Below are positions 12,008-24,029 of a stretch of DNA of 64,000 bases, piece after piece. Position 1 is the first letter of the stretch, and each line of letters opens with the position of its first letter. The DNA comes from Pleurodeles waltl (lineage: Eukaryota; Chordata; Amphibia; Caudata; Salamandridae): contig NC_090450.1 of the NCBI RefSeq assembly GCF_031143425.1, positions 223,273,442-223,337,441 of the forward strand. Direction: 5' to 3'. Both the position numbers and the translations under genes were made by a program. The notes beneath the pieces were generated by a model that saw only the letters and a list, made by a program, of their open reading frames with translations, had not been told where the DNA came from and ran no database searches.

Positions 12008-12712
12008 TCAGCTCCTCCCTGGCAGGCCCCCCTGCACCCAAAAGCTCAGCTGTGTCAGCTTGGAGCTCCTCTGGTGTAGGTTCTGCACATGGAGTAGATC
12101 CTTATCAAAAGGAGAATCTTTAGTAGAGGGAGGGATATTGGATAAGGGTTTACCTTTTCTACCCCTTGTTTTTGGGAGCACTCGGTCCGTTGTTCCAGGA
12201 TCCAAGTTTCCCTGTCCTCCTTGTTTCTTGGCCTGAGCCCTTGTGAGAGCAAATTTGTGCCCATGAATGCCCAGCATTGCTGCATGAGCCTCCAATTCCA
12301 CTTCAGCCCAAGCTGAAGTCTCCAAATCATTGCCCTGTAGACATTTTACAGGGAGGTCAGTGGATACCACAACTTTCTTTGGACCAGTATCCCCCGTCCC
12401 CCCCGCCCCCTAACAGTTGAGATTCACAACAGCCATGGGATGGCTAACAGTGTTATTATGGGTGTCAGTCACTTGGTACTGATGACCAGGTAGGTGTTGC
12501 GCAGGGGCTACCAGTTTTTCCATCACCATTGTGACACTGGCACCTGTGTCCCTGTAGGCCTCAACCTGAACACCATTTATTAAGGGTTGTTGCTTGTACT
12601 CATCAATATTAAGGGGACAAGCAACAAGGGTGGCAAGGTCAATGCCACCATCTGAGATTAAAACAGCCCCAGTGGGTTCCCTAACTAAACCAACCCCCAC
12701 TACATTACCCAA
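12008..12712 (-). pseudogene. Gypsy aspartic protease and linker
   Basis: The frame 12712-12410 (100 aa) contains the retropepsin active site DTGASV at residues 55-60 (Asp codon at 12548-12550), preceded by VQVEAYR. A stop at 12410 separates it from 12370-12008, a 120-aa basic/acidic linker containing HGHKFALTRAQAKKQ that leads to integrase. The protease would cleave the gag-pol precursor. The stop may be a late mutation. Confidence 0.85.
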
Positions 12713-12839
12713 AGTGAGCCGTGCTACACCCTTGGACTGGTTATTTGTAGTGTTTTTCCCACCACCACTGCTAGGGGCACTAGTGGCAGCAGTGGGGGTT
12801 GTGGTGATGTAAGCTTTGGCGTTTTTCTTGGGACAAATG

Positions 12840-14159
12840 GGAACACTTGCCCAATGGCCTTTGTTTTTACATAAGTAATACTAAGGCCTTTCCTGTTGGT
12901 TGGAAGAGGATTTATGCCCGCACCCAGAACGACTGTTTGTGGACCTGATGAAGACTCTGACTAATTATCTTTGTCCCCACCTTTGCCATGTGACTTACTA
13001 TCCTTCTTCTTGTCTTTGTCACCGCCTGTATGAGCTTTTCTGCGCACCCTTGTTCTGACCCATTTGTCTGCCTTCTTTCCCAACTCTTGGGGAGAGGTCA
13101 GATCTAAGTCTACCAAGTACTGGTGCAATACGTCAGACACACAATTGTTAAGAATATGCTCTCTCAGAATCAGATTATAAAGACCCTCATAGTCAGACAC
13201 TTTGCTGCCATGTAACCAACCTTCCAAAGCCTTCACAGAGTAGTCCACAAAGTCTATCCAATCTTGTGAAGACTCTTTTCTGGTCTCTCTGAACTTATTT
13301 CTATATTGTTCAGTGATTAAGCCAAATCCATCCAAGAGTGCTGTCTTCAAAACATTGTAATTATCTGAATCTTCCTCCCTGACAGTGAGAAGTCTATCTC
13401 GCCCCTTTCCAGGAAAGGGTAACCACAGAATAGCAGCCCACTGCATCTGAGGGAACCTCTGTACTTTACAGGCCCTCTCAAGTGCAGCAAACCACTTGTA
13501 GATGCCATCCCCCTCTTTGTAAGGGGGAACAATTTTGTGCTAGTTCCTGGATTAAAGGTATTCTCCCTAACACCATAATTCCTGAAACTGCTGCTGCCAC
13601 CATGTGGAACTAACCCCAACCCCTGCCTTTCTCTCTCTACAGCCAAGGCCTCCCAATCTAGGGCTAGCTGTTGCAGCTTCAGCCTCCTCCAATCCCAGCT
13701 TTCTGAGCTCCCTCTCTATGGAGTCATCCCCTGGAGTGGAAGTGTGGGACGCCTCAGAAACTGAGGTGGGATGAGAATTGGCAGAGGCAGATCTTTCCCT
13801 AGCTTTGCTGACTCTAGGGACCTGACTTTTAGGTATGAAGGGAGCCCTACTTGTGTGTGAACCCCTCCTACTGCCAAGTACACTAGTAGGTCTGCTAGGT
13901 GGAAGATCTTGCGAAGAGCCCTCCCCTGAATCCACAGGATGATTACCTGACTCTAAGGGGTTAGAATCTCCCTCTCTTTCCTCCTCCTGGTTATCAGCAT
14001 GCTCCTGATCATCCTGGAGGAGAAGACTCAACAGAAAATTCTTGTTTAGGTTCTTCCCTACTCTAAGCTTCTCTCTGAGCAAAGCCCTCTTAGTACTTTG
14101 GAAGTCATGTTCTCATAGGGAGTTCCCATGGCTCCAGGGGTGGCCTCAGAAGAAGACAT
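12840..14159 (-). pseudogene. Gypsy gag, with degenerate zinc knuckle
   Basis: An ATG at 14159 (MSSSEATPGA) starts the reading. A frame change near 14080 leads into 14082-13567, an acidic, serine-rich region, and another leads to 13446-12961, a capsid-like helical segment with YRNKFRETRK, then DWIDFVDYSVKALEGWL, ending in a lysine-rich tail. Just downstream (about 12840-12900) is a CKNKGHW text, the remains of a CCHC knuckle that has lost at least one cysteine. Gag would package element RNA. It is split by several indels. Confidence 0.8.
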
Positions 14160-14339
14160 AGTGTAGTGAGTGTTAGAGTAGAGGGAGAGGAAAGACAAGA
14201 GCTACTCTACCTAACCCCTAGTCTCTTAGAAAGGAAAGTAAGAGGCTAGATCCTGTACTAGGTATATATTGGCATAGCTATAGCTTTAGAGTACACTTTC
14301 CCGTGGAACGCACCAGTGACAGAGTGATAAGGCAGTTGC

Positions 14340-14367
14340 AAGTACTTACCCACTGCTGCACCACCAA
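14340..14367 (-). promoter_or_regulatory. Putative tRNA primer-binding site
   Basis: Directly after the 5' LTR end (CA at 14369-14368 on the minus strand) the text reads TTGGTGGTGCAGCAGTGGG. This resembles a complement of a tRNA-Leu 3' end (TGGTGGCAGCGGTGGG-like) with small differences. The position is right for a PBS; the tRNA identity is tentative. Confidence 0.45.
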
Positions 14368-17196
14368 TGTAGGAAGCTGGCCTGGTTTATAGTGGGAACC
14401 AAAGGTACTTACACCTTATACCAGGTCCAGTTATCCCTTATTATCGAAATGTAGTCCATGTCTAGAAGCCAGGCAGTATATGGGTGGCTGTAGCTGGTCA
14501 GCCAAGGCTCATCTATGAGACATAAAGCTCATGCAATGCCACTATAGTCACACAGTACTTACACACATGAAAGAAAATACTCAGTGTTTCAAAAATAAAG
14601 GTACTTTACTTTTAGTGACACAATGCCAAAAATACCTTAGAGACTATACTCCCTTAGGAGGTAAGTAATATACACAGTATATACACTAGAATGCAGAAAT
14701 AGCTGTAGCAACTGTTGGAAAACAGTGCAAATAGTGAAAATCACAATAGGTTGCAATGGGCCTAGGGGGAACACAAACCATATACTAACATAGTGGAATG
14801 CGAACGTCGGTTTCCCACATAGGCAAGTCTAGTGGGTAGAGGGACGCTGGGAGTGTAAGAAAACACCCTAGGTAAGTAATAGAACCCACCTCAGAGCCCA
14901 GGAAAGAAGGAGTAAATCACAGTAAGTGTCCTAGAACACACAAGAACACGTGATAGAAGAACCAGAAGACACTGCAAGACACCAACGATGGATTCCTGGA
15001 CCTGAAGACCTGTGGAAGAAGGGGACCAAGACCAAGAAGCACTGAGGAGTCCAGGGAGAACAGGACCCCCTGCTACCCCGGATGAAGGTGCAAAAGAAGA
15101 ATCATCGGTGAAGAAGAATAGTCAGTACTGCACCCAAGAAGATGGGTGCGGGTTCCTGGTTGGTGCAGATGATGTCCCACGCCAGATGGATGATTGCAGT
15201 CTGGTTTGCGTCGCTGGATCCCGCCAACAAGCCTTGGCACACACAAAGCTCGTGGTTAGCGGAGAATGGCGCTGCCCAAGACCAGGAGGGACCTGGTGAC
15301 CTCTACCCAGAAGGGGGCTCTCAGCAACTCAGAGAGCCCTGATAAGACCAGGCAGGGCGAACAGGAGACCCACAGCACGAGGAGAAAGAAGGTGCAAATG
15401 GAGGCCCACGCAGCACGACACGAAGGGATCTCACGCCGCGTGAGAACCACTCAGGAAGCTTCACAAGAAGGAGTGCTGGGAGCTGGAGCTGTGCTGTGCA
15501 CAAAAAACTTTGTGGAAGGTCGCACAAAAGCCTTGGCAACTGCAAATCATGCAGTGCATGGGGTACTGTCTTGCGTGGGGAGGCAAGTGCTAATCTCCAC
15601 CAAAGTTGGACAGCTGGACCTTAGGACCGTCGGGACAACTTCAGTCCATCACCTGTGTTCCTGGATCCACACACTTCGTCAGGAGAGGGGACCCACGCCG
15701 CCGATTGTCACTGCAGAACAGTGTCTGCTGAAGCAGGGAAGTGACTCCTTCAGTTCAAGGGAGATTCCTCCATTCTTCTGGTGAAGGCTGAAGACAGGCA
15801 GTCCTCTGAGGATGCACGACCTGGAAACAGTTGCAGTTGCTGGCAGGAGCTGAAGATACAGTGTTGCAGAAGTTGTCTTTGCTTCTTTGTTGCAGGTTGT
15901 AGAGTTCCTGGAGTGCCCAGATGCAGTTTTGTGGGTAGAAGGTGAAGTAAAGGATGCAGAGGATCCCTGCTGGAGTCTTGCATTCCAAATCTGAGGAAAC
16001 ACTCAGGAGAGAGACCTTAAATAGCCCTGAAAGGGGGGATTAGTCAGCTACATAGGTAAGCACCTATAAGGGGAGTGCTCTGATGTCACCTGCTGGCACT
16101 GGCCACAAAGATGCTCCCAGAGTGCCCCACCACCTTGGAATCCAAGATGGCAAAACCCAGGAACACTTTGGAGGAGCTCTGGGCACCACCCCTGAGGTGG
16201 TGATGGACAGGGGAGTCGTCACTCCCCTTTCCTTTGTCCAGTTTCACGCCAGAGCAGGGACTGGGGGTCCCTGAACCAGTGTAGACTGGATTATGCAGGG
16301 AGGGCATCATTTGTGCCCTTCAAAGCATTTCCAGAGGCTCTGGGGGGCTACCCCTCCATGCTTGTAACACCTATTTCCAAAGGGAGAGGGTGTAACACCC
16401 CTCTCCCAAAGGAATTGCCTTGTTCTGCTTTCTTGAGCTCGAGCTGCTTGAGCAACAGGATGGCATAAACCTGTCTGTGAGGTGGCAGCAGGTGGGGCTG
16501 CCTGGAACACCTCAGAAGGCTGGTATGGCAGTACTGGGGGTCTACTGTGCAGTCCCCAGAGTGCATGGAATTGTAAAACCAATACAGAATCAGTATTGGG
16601 GTACTATTCCCAGGTGTTAGACACCTTACATGGCCATATACGGAGTTGCCATTGTGAAGCTTTGTCCTGTGAATGCGTAAAATGGCGTCCCCGCACTCAG
16701 GAAGACTGGGGAAATGGTTCTGGATGGCATGGTAGCACCTCTGCTAGTGCAGGGTTGCCCTCACACACAGGTACATTGCACCCAGCCTTCAGGGTTGGAA
16801 GGCCTGACATATAGGTAACTTATAAGTGACCTGGTGCAGTGTAAATGGCTGTGATATGGTGAAAGTGCCATTTCACACAGGCTGCAATGGCAGTCCTGTA
16901 GAAGCCTTTGCATGGGCTCCCGATGGGTGGCAAAAGTAACGCTTCTGACCATAGGGATCCCCTGGAACCTCAAAGCCCTGGGTACCTAAGCACCATATAC
17001 TATGGATTTATGAGGGGGCACCAGTGCGCCAATTTGGGATGAAATACTGGGTTACCAGTACGTAGTGACAAATTTGAGAGGAGAGAGAGCATATGCACTG
17101 GGGTCCTGGTTAGCAGGATCCCAGTGACACAGTGAAACACACTGACATCAGGCAGAAATTGGGGGTAACATGCCAAAAAGAGGGTTCTTTCCTACA
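14368..17196 (-). repeat. Complete 5' LTR (2829 bp) of the Gypsy element
   Basis: On the minus strand it begins TGTAGGAAAG and ends GCTTCCTACA, so the LTR has an 8-bp terminal inverted repeat TGTAGGAA/TTCCTACA. At 2.8 kb it is far longer than most Gypsy LTRs. It holds open frames on both strands (for example 15266-15784 +) that show no family motifs. A plus-strand AATAAAGGTACTTTACTTTT near 14601-14620 is an antisense match only. The right flank begins GTGCAG; no target duplication can be checked because the left end is truncated. Confidence 0.88.
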
Positions 17197-19239
17197 GTGC
17201 AGAATTAATATATTTGAAGACTATTGCACTAGAAGATAAAATACAGTGGGATTAACACTAATTCTTGGGATTGTACATTGCAAGAGAGATAGGTTATGAC
17301 ATTTCAAAGATACTCTAGATTAATTTGCGGGCCTGATGATCATCTGTTCACCTTCTCTGTAATTATCTTTTTTTAATTCTCTATGGGACTTCTCAATGCC
17401 TGAGGTGCCCTCTGTAGTCTCTCCTGCCCCCTATTTTACAAAACACTTTTCCCATCTGGGCTGATTTCTAGGAAACCACTAAGACATTATTTCCAAATTG
17501 CTCTCTATTCCAAGTGTTAGTCAGTGAACCATGGCTTTGCAAGATTTTCATACTACATTTTTGGCGCATGCTCAAGGTATGGTATGGTAAGGGTTTCAAA
17601 GACTGTGTTGGACTTGTTACTTTCAGCTGCATTTCATTCACATCGGTTTCAATGTAGCAAGGTTGGAAACTAGAGATGTTTATGTTGCTTAAACCTTTAA
17701 AGTTGACTGGGAGTGACAGTGATTTTCCCTTTTTTTAACAACTAGAAAGTAATATTTCAACATAATCTTTGTTCTTTAGTTTTTGTGCACAATAAGCAAA
17801 ATACTATTGATTTCTCTCCCATAAAGAGCACAGTGTACTTTCAAGTATGTGAAATTCCTACTTAACAAATGCATGTACCATCTGATTTGAAGTTCGATTA
17901 ACCCCCCCAGATCTAGTCTGTAGTTTGCAAACCGGCATGAGTCATATGCGACTTACTAGTCTGGCTCATTTAAGTCTTCAAAAGTAATTTTAGAAAATGT
18001 ATTTTAATCAGACAAAATGATGTACTGCAGTTTGGGAAATGGTGAATACAGGAAGAGAACGTGTGTGAGGGTGAGTGTGAGTGTGAGCATACCTTGGGAT
18101 ATTGTGGACATATTTATTTGATCAGGCAGAAGAAAGGCTTTACCTTACAAACATTGCTAGTAAAATTAGTGCTACATGACAGAATAAGAAACTGGTTATC
18201 AAGTGACTTGTAGAAGAGCTGAAAGGAAAGGATACCTAGGTTGATCATTGTGATGTGGGATTAGTGTATCTCATGAGGACAGGTGGATTACAATAATGGC
18301 CTTGCTTACACAGCCTTCCAAATACAGTTGTGTGTCATTGATGCATTATTGTTTCTTGTTTCTGTAGAGTCACCAGAAAGGCCTTTAAAGGCGCTCCTTT
18401 TACCAGGTAAACACCACGGGTAAACACCACAGAGAAACCAATAGATAATTTGGTTACTCAACAAGTCATTGGTCCCATTTGGATCTGGAGGTGTCAATTG
18501 GAGGCAGTTCACAAAATGGGGAACAGCCTACAAAAAAAAAAGATATATATATATATATATATATATACAACTTAGTTATAATTAGAGGTTACTACATTAC
18601 AACAACAACACATTTAAAATGCACCAACATTAGAAATAGCATAGTTATAGTTTTCAATTTAAGGTTTTCATTTAGTGTTTAATATGGTGGAAATTATTGC
18701 AGGACAGGTAAAAGTGGGTCCAAATATTGAAAGTTGAGTAGCATTGAAATTGGTAATTACATTTCTAATTTTTGTATTATCTGGAGCACTTCTTTGTATC
18801 ATTAAACAAAAATAACTTCACCAGAGTTAATGCAAGTGTTGACACAAGTTTACATCCACAGGTTAAACAGAAATTATAGCACACAGCTTAATATCTATTT
18901 CTTAAATTATATTGATATATAATCTGGAATAGGAAGATGTAGAAATCCTTCAAAGTCCCTGACAGTAGACGATGCAACTGAGCCGTGGAACATTCATGTT
19001 CCCAATAGTAGCTTATAGCAAAAAGATCAGGATAAGAGAAAGTCTTGTTTCATAGTATTTCACGAATACCTAAACAAAATTACTGTGCATCCTGTTGCTC
19101 ATTTAGTGAGAAACAAACATTTCCTCTGCAAACATTGACTGTATGAGACACCACTTTTTGACCAGCACATTTGTTTGTTGGACTGAAGTAGGGAATACAA
19201 ATTACCTACAGTCTTACAAAAAGACCTATCTGTGTTTTC
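17197..19239. other. AT-rich sequence, no gene recognised
   Basis: No long frame and no terminal repeats were seen. It includes a GTGAGTGTGAGTGTGAG-like patch near 18070 and a TA microsatellite at 18543. The left terminus of the Helitron remnant may lie in here, but its end could not be located. Confidence 0.5.
18543..18567. repeat. (AT)n microsatellite
   Basis: An uninterrupted AT dinucleotide run of 25 bases follows an A-rich stretch. Confidence 0.95.
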
Positions 19240-19549
19240 CAAAAGTAATTGACAATGATAGCAGTTAATATCATTAACATTACTAAACTGAGAGTCAAAT
19301 ATTTCAAGGTTGTTTTCCTTCTTTGTTTACATGGCTCAATATTTTCCAAAGTTTCATCTGTTCTGAAGCTTTCTTTTTTTCCTTTTCATATATATTTTAG
19401 GTTTACAAACCACGGAATAATCACCAAGTAAAGGAGTACATAACTGTCTAAAATAATTATATTCTCATACACAAGAAGGGTCTGCATTACATTATGTGTC
19501 CTCAGCATATCTAATATATAGTCCTTGTAATGTTTTCAAAGGGGATAAA

Positions 19550-22500
19550 GCAACATGTGCCATACCCCGTTTAAAAACAGTGGAGCTAATGTTAATTAAT
19601 GCATAAACTTTGAGATTTATGTATTATAACGGCATAGGCTAAATGATTTTCCTTTTTGAATATATGCCTTTCATTAATAAAAGTCTTGCTGTTGCTTTTG
19701 CAATGTGTTTGGGGTCCTTAATATTGTCAAATTTGACAATAACAAATTCAATTTCATCATTACGTTTGTATTATATAAACTTAATTAAACGTCCCATTGC
19801 TCCATTAACAAGTCCCTGTTCTTCATCCAAATGGCATTGTTAAATATCACAACTATTTTTGCACATAAATGAGTCTTTTTTAATTCGGCTGTTCGTGACA
19901 AAGATTTCTCCATGTTTAATAAAATAGTAGATGGGGTTTGTGTTGTAGGGATATTGGCTCCATTAGTTTCAAGTGAATCTTTGCAAGGTAAATGTATAAT
20001 TTCTTAATTTTCCAATGATAACATTCCCATATTTAAATCATTGCATTCTTCAGGGGTTGGCGTCAAACAAACATCAGGACGTGCTTGTAAAAGAAGGGAA
20101 TACATAACTTCTCCTGCAGTTTTCAAATCTGGGAATAAAGTGGATATGCTGCTTCTCTGAAGTTTTTTTTTGGCACTTTCTGTTACAATTCCTAGTTTAA
20201 TATCTTTTCAAATTTTCCCATATTCTGCATCATCTCCTTGTCTCGTATTTTGTCTAAGTTCATTGTACAATAAATGAAACCATATATAATTTTACCTACA
20301 CTACCTAAGGAGTTTCTCATTTCTTTAGCTGTTACAGGTTTAAAAATTGGAACCCCTTTAACTCGTGTCAGTTGAAGTAGATCGGCAAAAACAATCACAT
20401 GTTTACCTCCAAGAGATTAGCATGTGCTGTTTACACTATTTCTGTCATAAGTAAGTGAACAAAAGCCACAATCAAGTTGGATACCATACTAACCTTGTCT
20501 ATTATCAAAATGTGTAGGTTTTTAAGAACTCTGATGTTCTTGTGATGTGTCACAGTTTCTTATTGTCCTCCCCTGGTGGCAATAGTAGTTGGTGTAATGT
20601 TATTCCTATAATAAATACACAAGATAAGGTTGAATTGGTAGGTTTTTGACGGTAAACTGTTGTAACTTTTAAAATAAACTTTTCCCAGTAACAGTTTGGC
20701 CTGATATATATTTCAATATTGGCTGATATTGGGAACATATACATAAACCCTATTCATGATTTAGTCCATGAACAACACTTGCTTAAATTTCTTCAAATAA
20801 TGCCCATTGTTTACAATTTAATTGTGATAATATGTAGTCAACGTCTTCACTGTCCTTACACATTTCTCCCACAGCAAGTTCTACCTTGCACATAGCAATT
20901 GTTCCTTATTTTAAAATATTTAGTACCCCAAGTACCATGTACTAGAAAGTTGTATTAGAAAGTTTTTTGTACTTGCAGTATCACATAAGATTTTGATTGG
21001 ATTTTTTTTATCATCTAAAATTTCTTGGTTAAACATATGAACATAAATATTGAATTCTGGAAGGATGATATTGGGTTTGTAGTCATAAAAAGGTTCCTCA
21101 TAAGATATAAATATTGCAATCAGTCCTTCCTGTTTTCACTGTGGTTTAAAAAAAACTTTAACAGTGCTAAAAAATAAAATTCTTTGTTTGCAGGATTATC
21201 ATATGTAAGTTTATGGTTATTGATTAGTGTAGGTTTGTAATGACGGATGAAGCAACCATCTGTTCCCTGCACATGAAATTTTCCACAATGAACATCCCCG
21301 AAGACATTATTTCTGTAAGTATAAAATTGAGCCACTTAATATTGTGACAAGCTTTCCAATAATTCTATTTTTTCACAATGCCCTTGTTTTCAGGTTTAGA
21401 GTGAGCAAGATATTCACTTTCGGGCAAACGTCTGAAAATTCTTCTTCTCAGGACGCTAATACTAAACCTAGCCATGTACTGGCACAAGATTTATGATATA
21501 AACTTGAAGAAATTAAACTGTCACACGCTTCATAACTGCTAACCTCTTTGTGAGATAGGATTTGAAGGCTAAATTGGTACAGCCTTTTTGTTAGAGATTA
21601 CTCCACAGACATATTTCTTATACTTCTTTCATATCTGTTTTCTCAGCTTTAGTAATTATCAAAGTCACATACTGAGCAACAGCAGTTGAACTATCAGCTA
21701 CAATTTGGATATCAATAGTAGCATTCCAAATATGCAATATTATTGGATTGTAGCCATTGATTCACTGTAATGCGTGTCCTCTTTTTAGATTGGATGTGTT
21801 TTTTTGGGGACTTTCCATTAACAACATTCCCACCAGAAAACATCACATTAGTCACTCATCCTTTTCTTAAAATTGGCTTTGGGAATCCAACCCAGCAGTT
21901 AGTATATTGTTTTGATCCATTGCAAAATTTTCTTGAACAGTATTTTCTACATTTCTGACTTTTAAATTTAGTAACTTGTTCACACAATTGTTTGTTAGTT
22001 TCTTTGTTCGGGATCTCAGAAATAACATTGTTTAATAAACTGAAGAGCCAATTCATCAGAGTCATATCCAAATTTTAGTAGATTTCTATCTGTAATACCA
22101 TATGAATATGAGATGCACCTCTTGCTTGATAATTTTTTCTCCAAAAGAAACCAACAGCCTCTACAAGGTTTTTATTTTATTTCTTAGGAATGTAAGCATA
22201 GTTTGGAATTTGTGATTAAAAAATCTGCAAACATTTCCTGGAGCTAAAGAACATAATTCCACTGGGGTTTTCACAGCCACATCTGTCAAATTATTATTAG
22301 CCTCAATTAGGAAATTGTATGAATGATCCCTTATGTATTTGGCACAGCTTAAATTAAGAAACCAAGTCAGTGGTCCCAAATTTCTCAACATTCATTGTGG
22401 TTCAAAATGTCTTCTGAACCAACATTCATTTGTATGGCTGAAATGCTGTAATATTTATTATGTTGTATTCTAGGTTTTCATCATTAGTTTCCACTTTATT

Positions 22501-24029
22501 TAAGAAATCTTATGCTGCTTTGTTAGTTCGCATCACATGTGCAACAGCATAAGAGGTAACTGATCATTTACTTTGATATAGTAAACTGAAAATGTAAGGT
22601 ATGTTGGGCCAGATGTAGCAAAAATAAAATTTGCGAGTTGCAAATTGCGAGTCCATGCGACTCGCAATTTGCAACTCGCAAATTGGTATGCAGTACGGTG
22701 TCTCAGACACCGTCTGCGAGTCGCTATGGGGTCGCAATGACCCACCTCATTAATATTAATGAGGTGGGTCGCAAATTGCGGCTCCATAGCGAGTCTAGGC
22801 ACTCGCAAACATGGAGGCCTGCTGTCGTCAGCAGACCTCCATGTTCGTGACTGCTTTCTCAATAAAGCAGTTTTTTTTTTTTAAAGTGTAGCCCGTTTTC
22901 CTTAAAGGAAAACGAGCTGCACTTTAAAAAAAACCGAAACCTTTAGTTTCGGTATTTTTTCAGGGCAGGTAGTGGTCCCTTGGACCACTACCTGCCCTGA
23001 AAAAATAGTATTGGGTCCATTCGCAAAGGGGAAGGGGTCCCCATGGACCCCTTCCAATTTGCGAGTGGGTTACCATCCACTTGAAGTGGATGGTAACTGC
23101 GACACCCTTTGCGACCGCATATGCGGTCGCAAATGGTATTGCATGCCACTCCAAATCGCAAATAGGAAGGGAACACCCCTTCCTATTTGCGATTCTGGAA
23201 TGCATATTGTGAGTCGGTCCTGACTCGCAATATGCATTTCCGCATAGCAAAGAGGCAATTGCGCCTCGCAAACGACGATTTTCGCCATTTGCGACGCGCA
23301 ACTCCTTTGCTACATCTGGCCCGTTGTGCCTAAAAACTGGGTCTTCAGAATATAGTCTTGTAGAACGATATTCCAGTGCAGACATTTGAATGGGACGATC
23401 ATCATATTGCCCTCCTTTGCCTGTGGGAAATTAAGCTGTATAACTTGAAACTTCTAAAGTTTTTCCCAAATACTAACAGAATCTCCTGTTGCCTTCCACA
23501 TTTGATAGAGTTATGAGGCATCACCCAATACATATTTTGAATGCAATGGGTGTATACTATAGTACTCCTATATTTCTTCTGAGTGTTCTTTAGTAAGTTT
23601 TCTGAAACTGCCTATGTTAGTTTTGTCTGGATCTAGTAGGTCATTTGTAGCTATGAAGTTATTCAGTTTAAAATTCTGGTAGTGTACTTTATTGTATAAC
23701 AACTATGAAATAGCATCTTGTATTTTAGAAATGATTATCAAAATCTTTTTGTTGGAATTCCGTTTACTAATACAACTAAAGGTTCTCCTAATTTCCGCTG
23801 TGCTCCAACAGTGTCAATATTTTGTGAAAATCAGTTCTTGAGCTTTAAATTTTCCAGATTTAGGTTGCATTCTAATAATAGTTTGAAAAAGATGTAAAGA
23901 TTTAATTAAGATACTTTCATATAAATTAAAATTCTGTAATCCTGCAGCTACAGGGTAAATTTCCAAATTGCACATCCATAAAGTTATTGTCAACTTTCCC
24001 ATGGCTATATATATGCATATTTTTAACAC
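19550..24029 (-). pseudogene. Helitron Rep-helicase pseudogene
   Basis: The N-terminal side shows LQNFNLYESILIKSLHLFQT, as in the DUF6570 region of animal Helitron proteins. The Rep part has LTWFLNLSCAKY, then CRFFNHKFQTMLTFLRN and the HUH nuclease motif in RGASHIHMVLQ (the HIH codons lie at 22102-22110), followed by a WVGFPKPI text. The helicase part shows ITLHQLLLPP (about 20600), the Walker B-like ILIIDKVSMVS (about 20479-20511, with Lys in place of the usual Glu after Asp), VIVFADLLQLTRVKGVPIF (about 20395-20340), then GLVNGAMGRL and the C-terminal MAHVALSPLKTLQGLYI (about 19600-19530). Rep nicks and joins single DNA strands and the helicase unwinds; together they drive rolling-circle transposition. 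The gene is dead in this copy. Confidence 0.85.
22606..23322 (+). mobile_element. Polyhairpin MITE, family C copy 1
   Basis: This 717-bp element has inverted termini GGGCCAGATGTAGCAAA and TTTGCTACATCTGGCCC and is flanked by GTT on both sides (22603-22605, 23323-23325). About fifteen short perfect or near-perfect palindromes follow one another almost without spacer, including stems at 22629-22684 (TTTGCGAGTTGCAAATTGCG arm), 22739-22770, 22819-22852, 22886-22926, 22955-23006, 23068-23096, 23108-23133 and 23153-23193. There is no protein-coding potential. It lies inside the Helitron remnant, so it is the younger insertion. A sister copy is at 59636-60354. Harbinger-type membership is inferred from the 3-bp duplication and termini. 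Confidence 0.88.

Larger units (their letters stand above)
9106..17196 (-). mobile_element. Gypsy LTR retrotransposon, Gmr1-like domain order, degenerate
   Basis: From right to left on the minus strand the element shows: a 5' LTR (17196-14368), a putative primer-binding site, gag, zinc knuckle, protease, integrase, RT, RNase H, a polypurine tract and a truncated 3' LTR. The 3' LTR fragment (9106-9302) clearly matches the first 180 bases of the 5' LTR. The pol order with integrase upstream of RT is the reverse of ordinary Ty3/Gypsy elements and matches the deuterostome Gmr1 group. RT and integrase sequence motifs are Gypsy type, not Copia. Several frameshifts and stops break gag and pol, so the copy is inactive. 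No envelope-like frame was found. Confidence 0.9.

Noticed and set aside
15012..15784. Long open frames inside the Gypsy LTR as a captured gene
   Set aside because: Overlapping frames are open on both strands, with no family motif and no second LTR copy to test conservation.
9106..17196. Endogenous retrovirus
   Set aside because: No envelope frame was found, and the RT and integrase motifs together with the domain order fit a Gypsy (Gmr1-like) retrotransposon.
22606..23322. CRISPR-like array or tRNA/ribozyme cluster
   Set aside because: The palindromes differ from each other, there are no regular spacers, and the copy at 59636 with its own flanking duplication shows it is a transposon.
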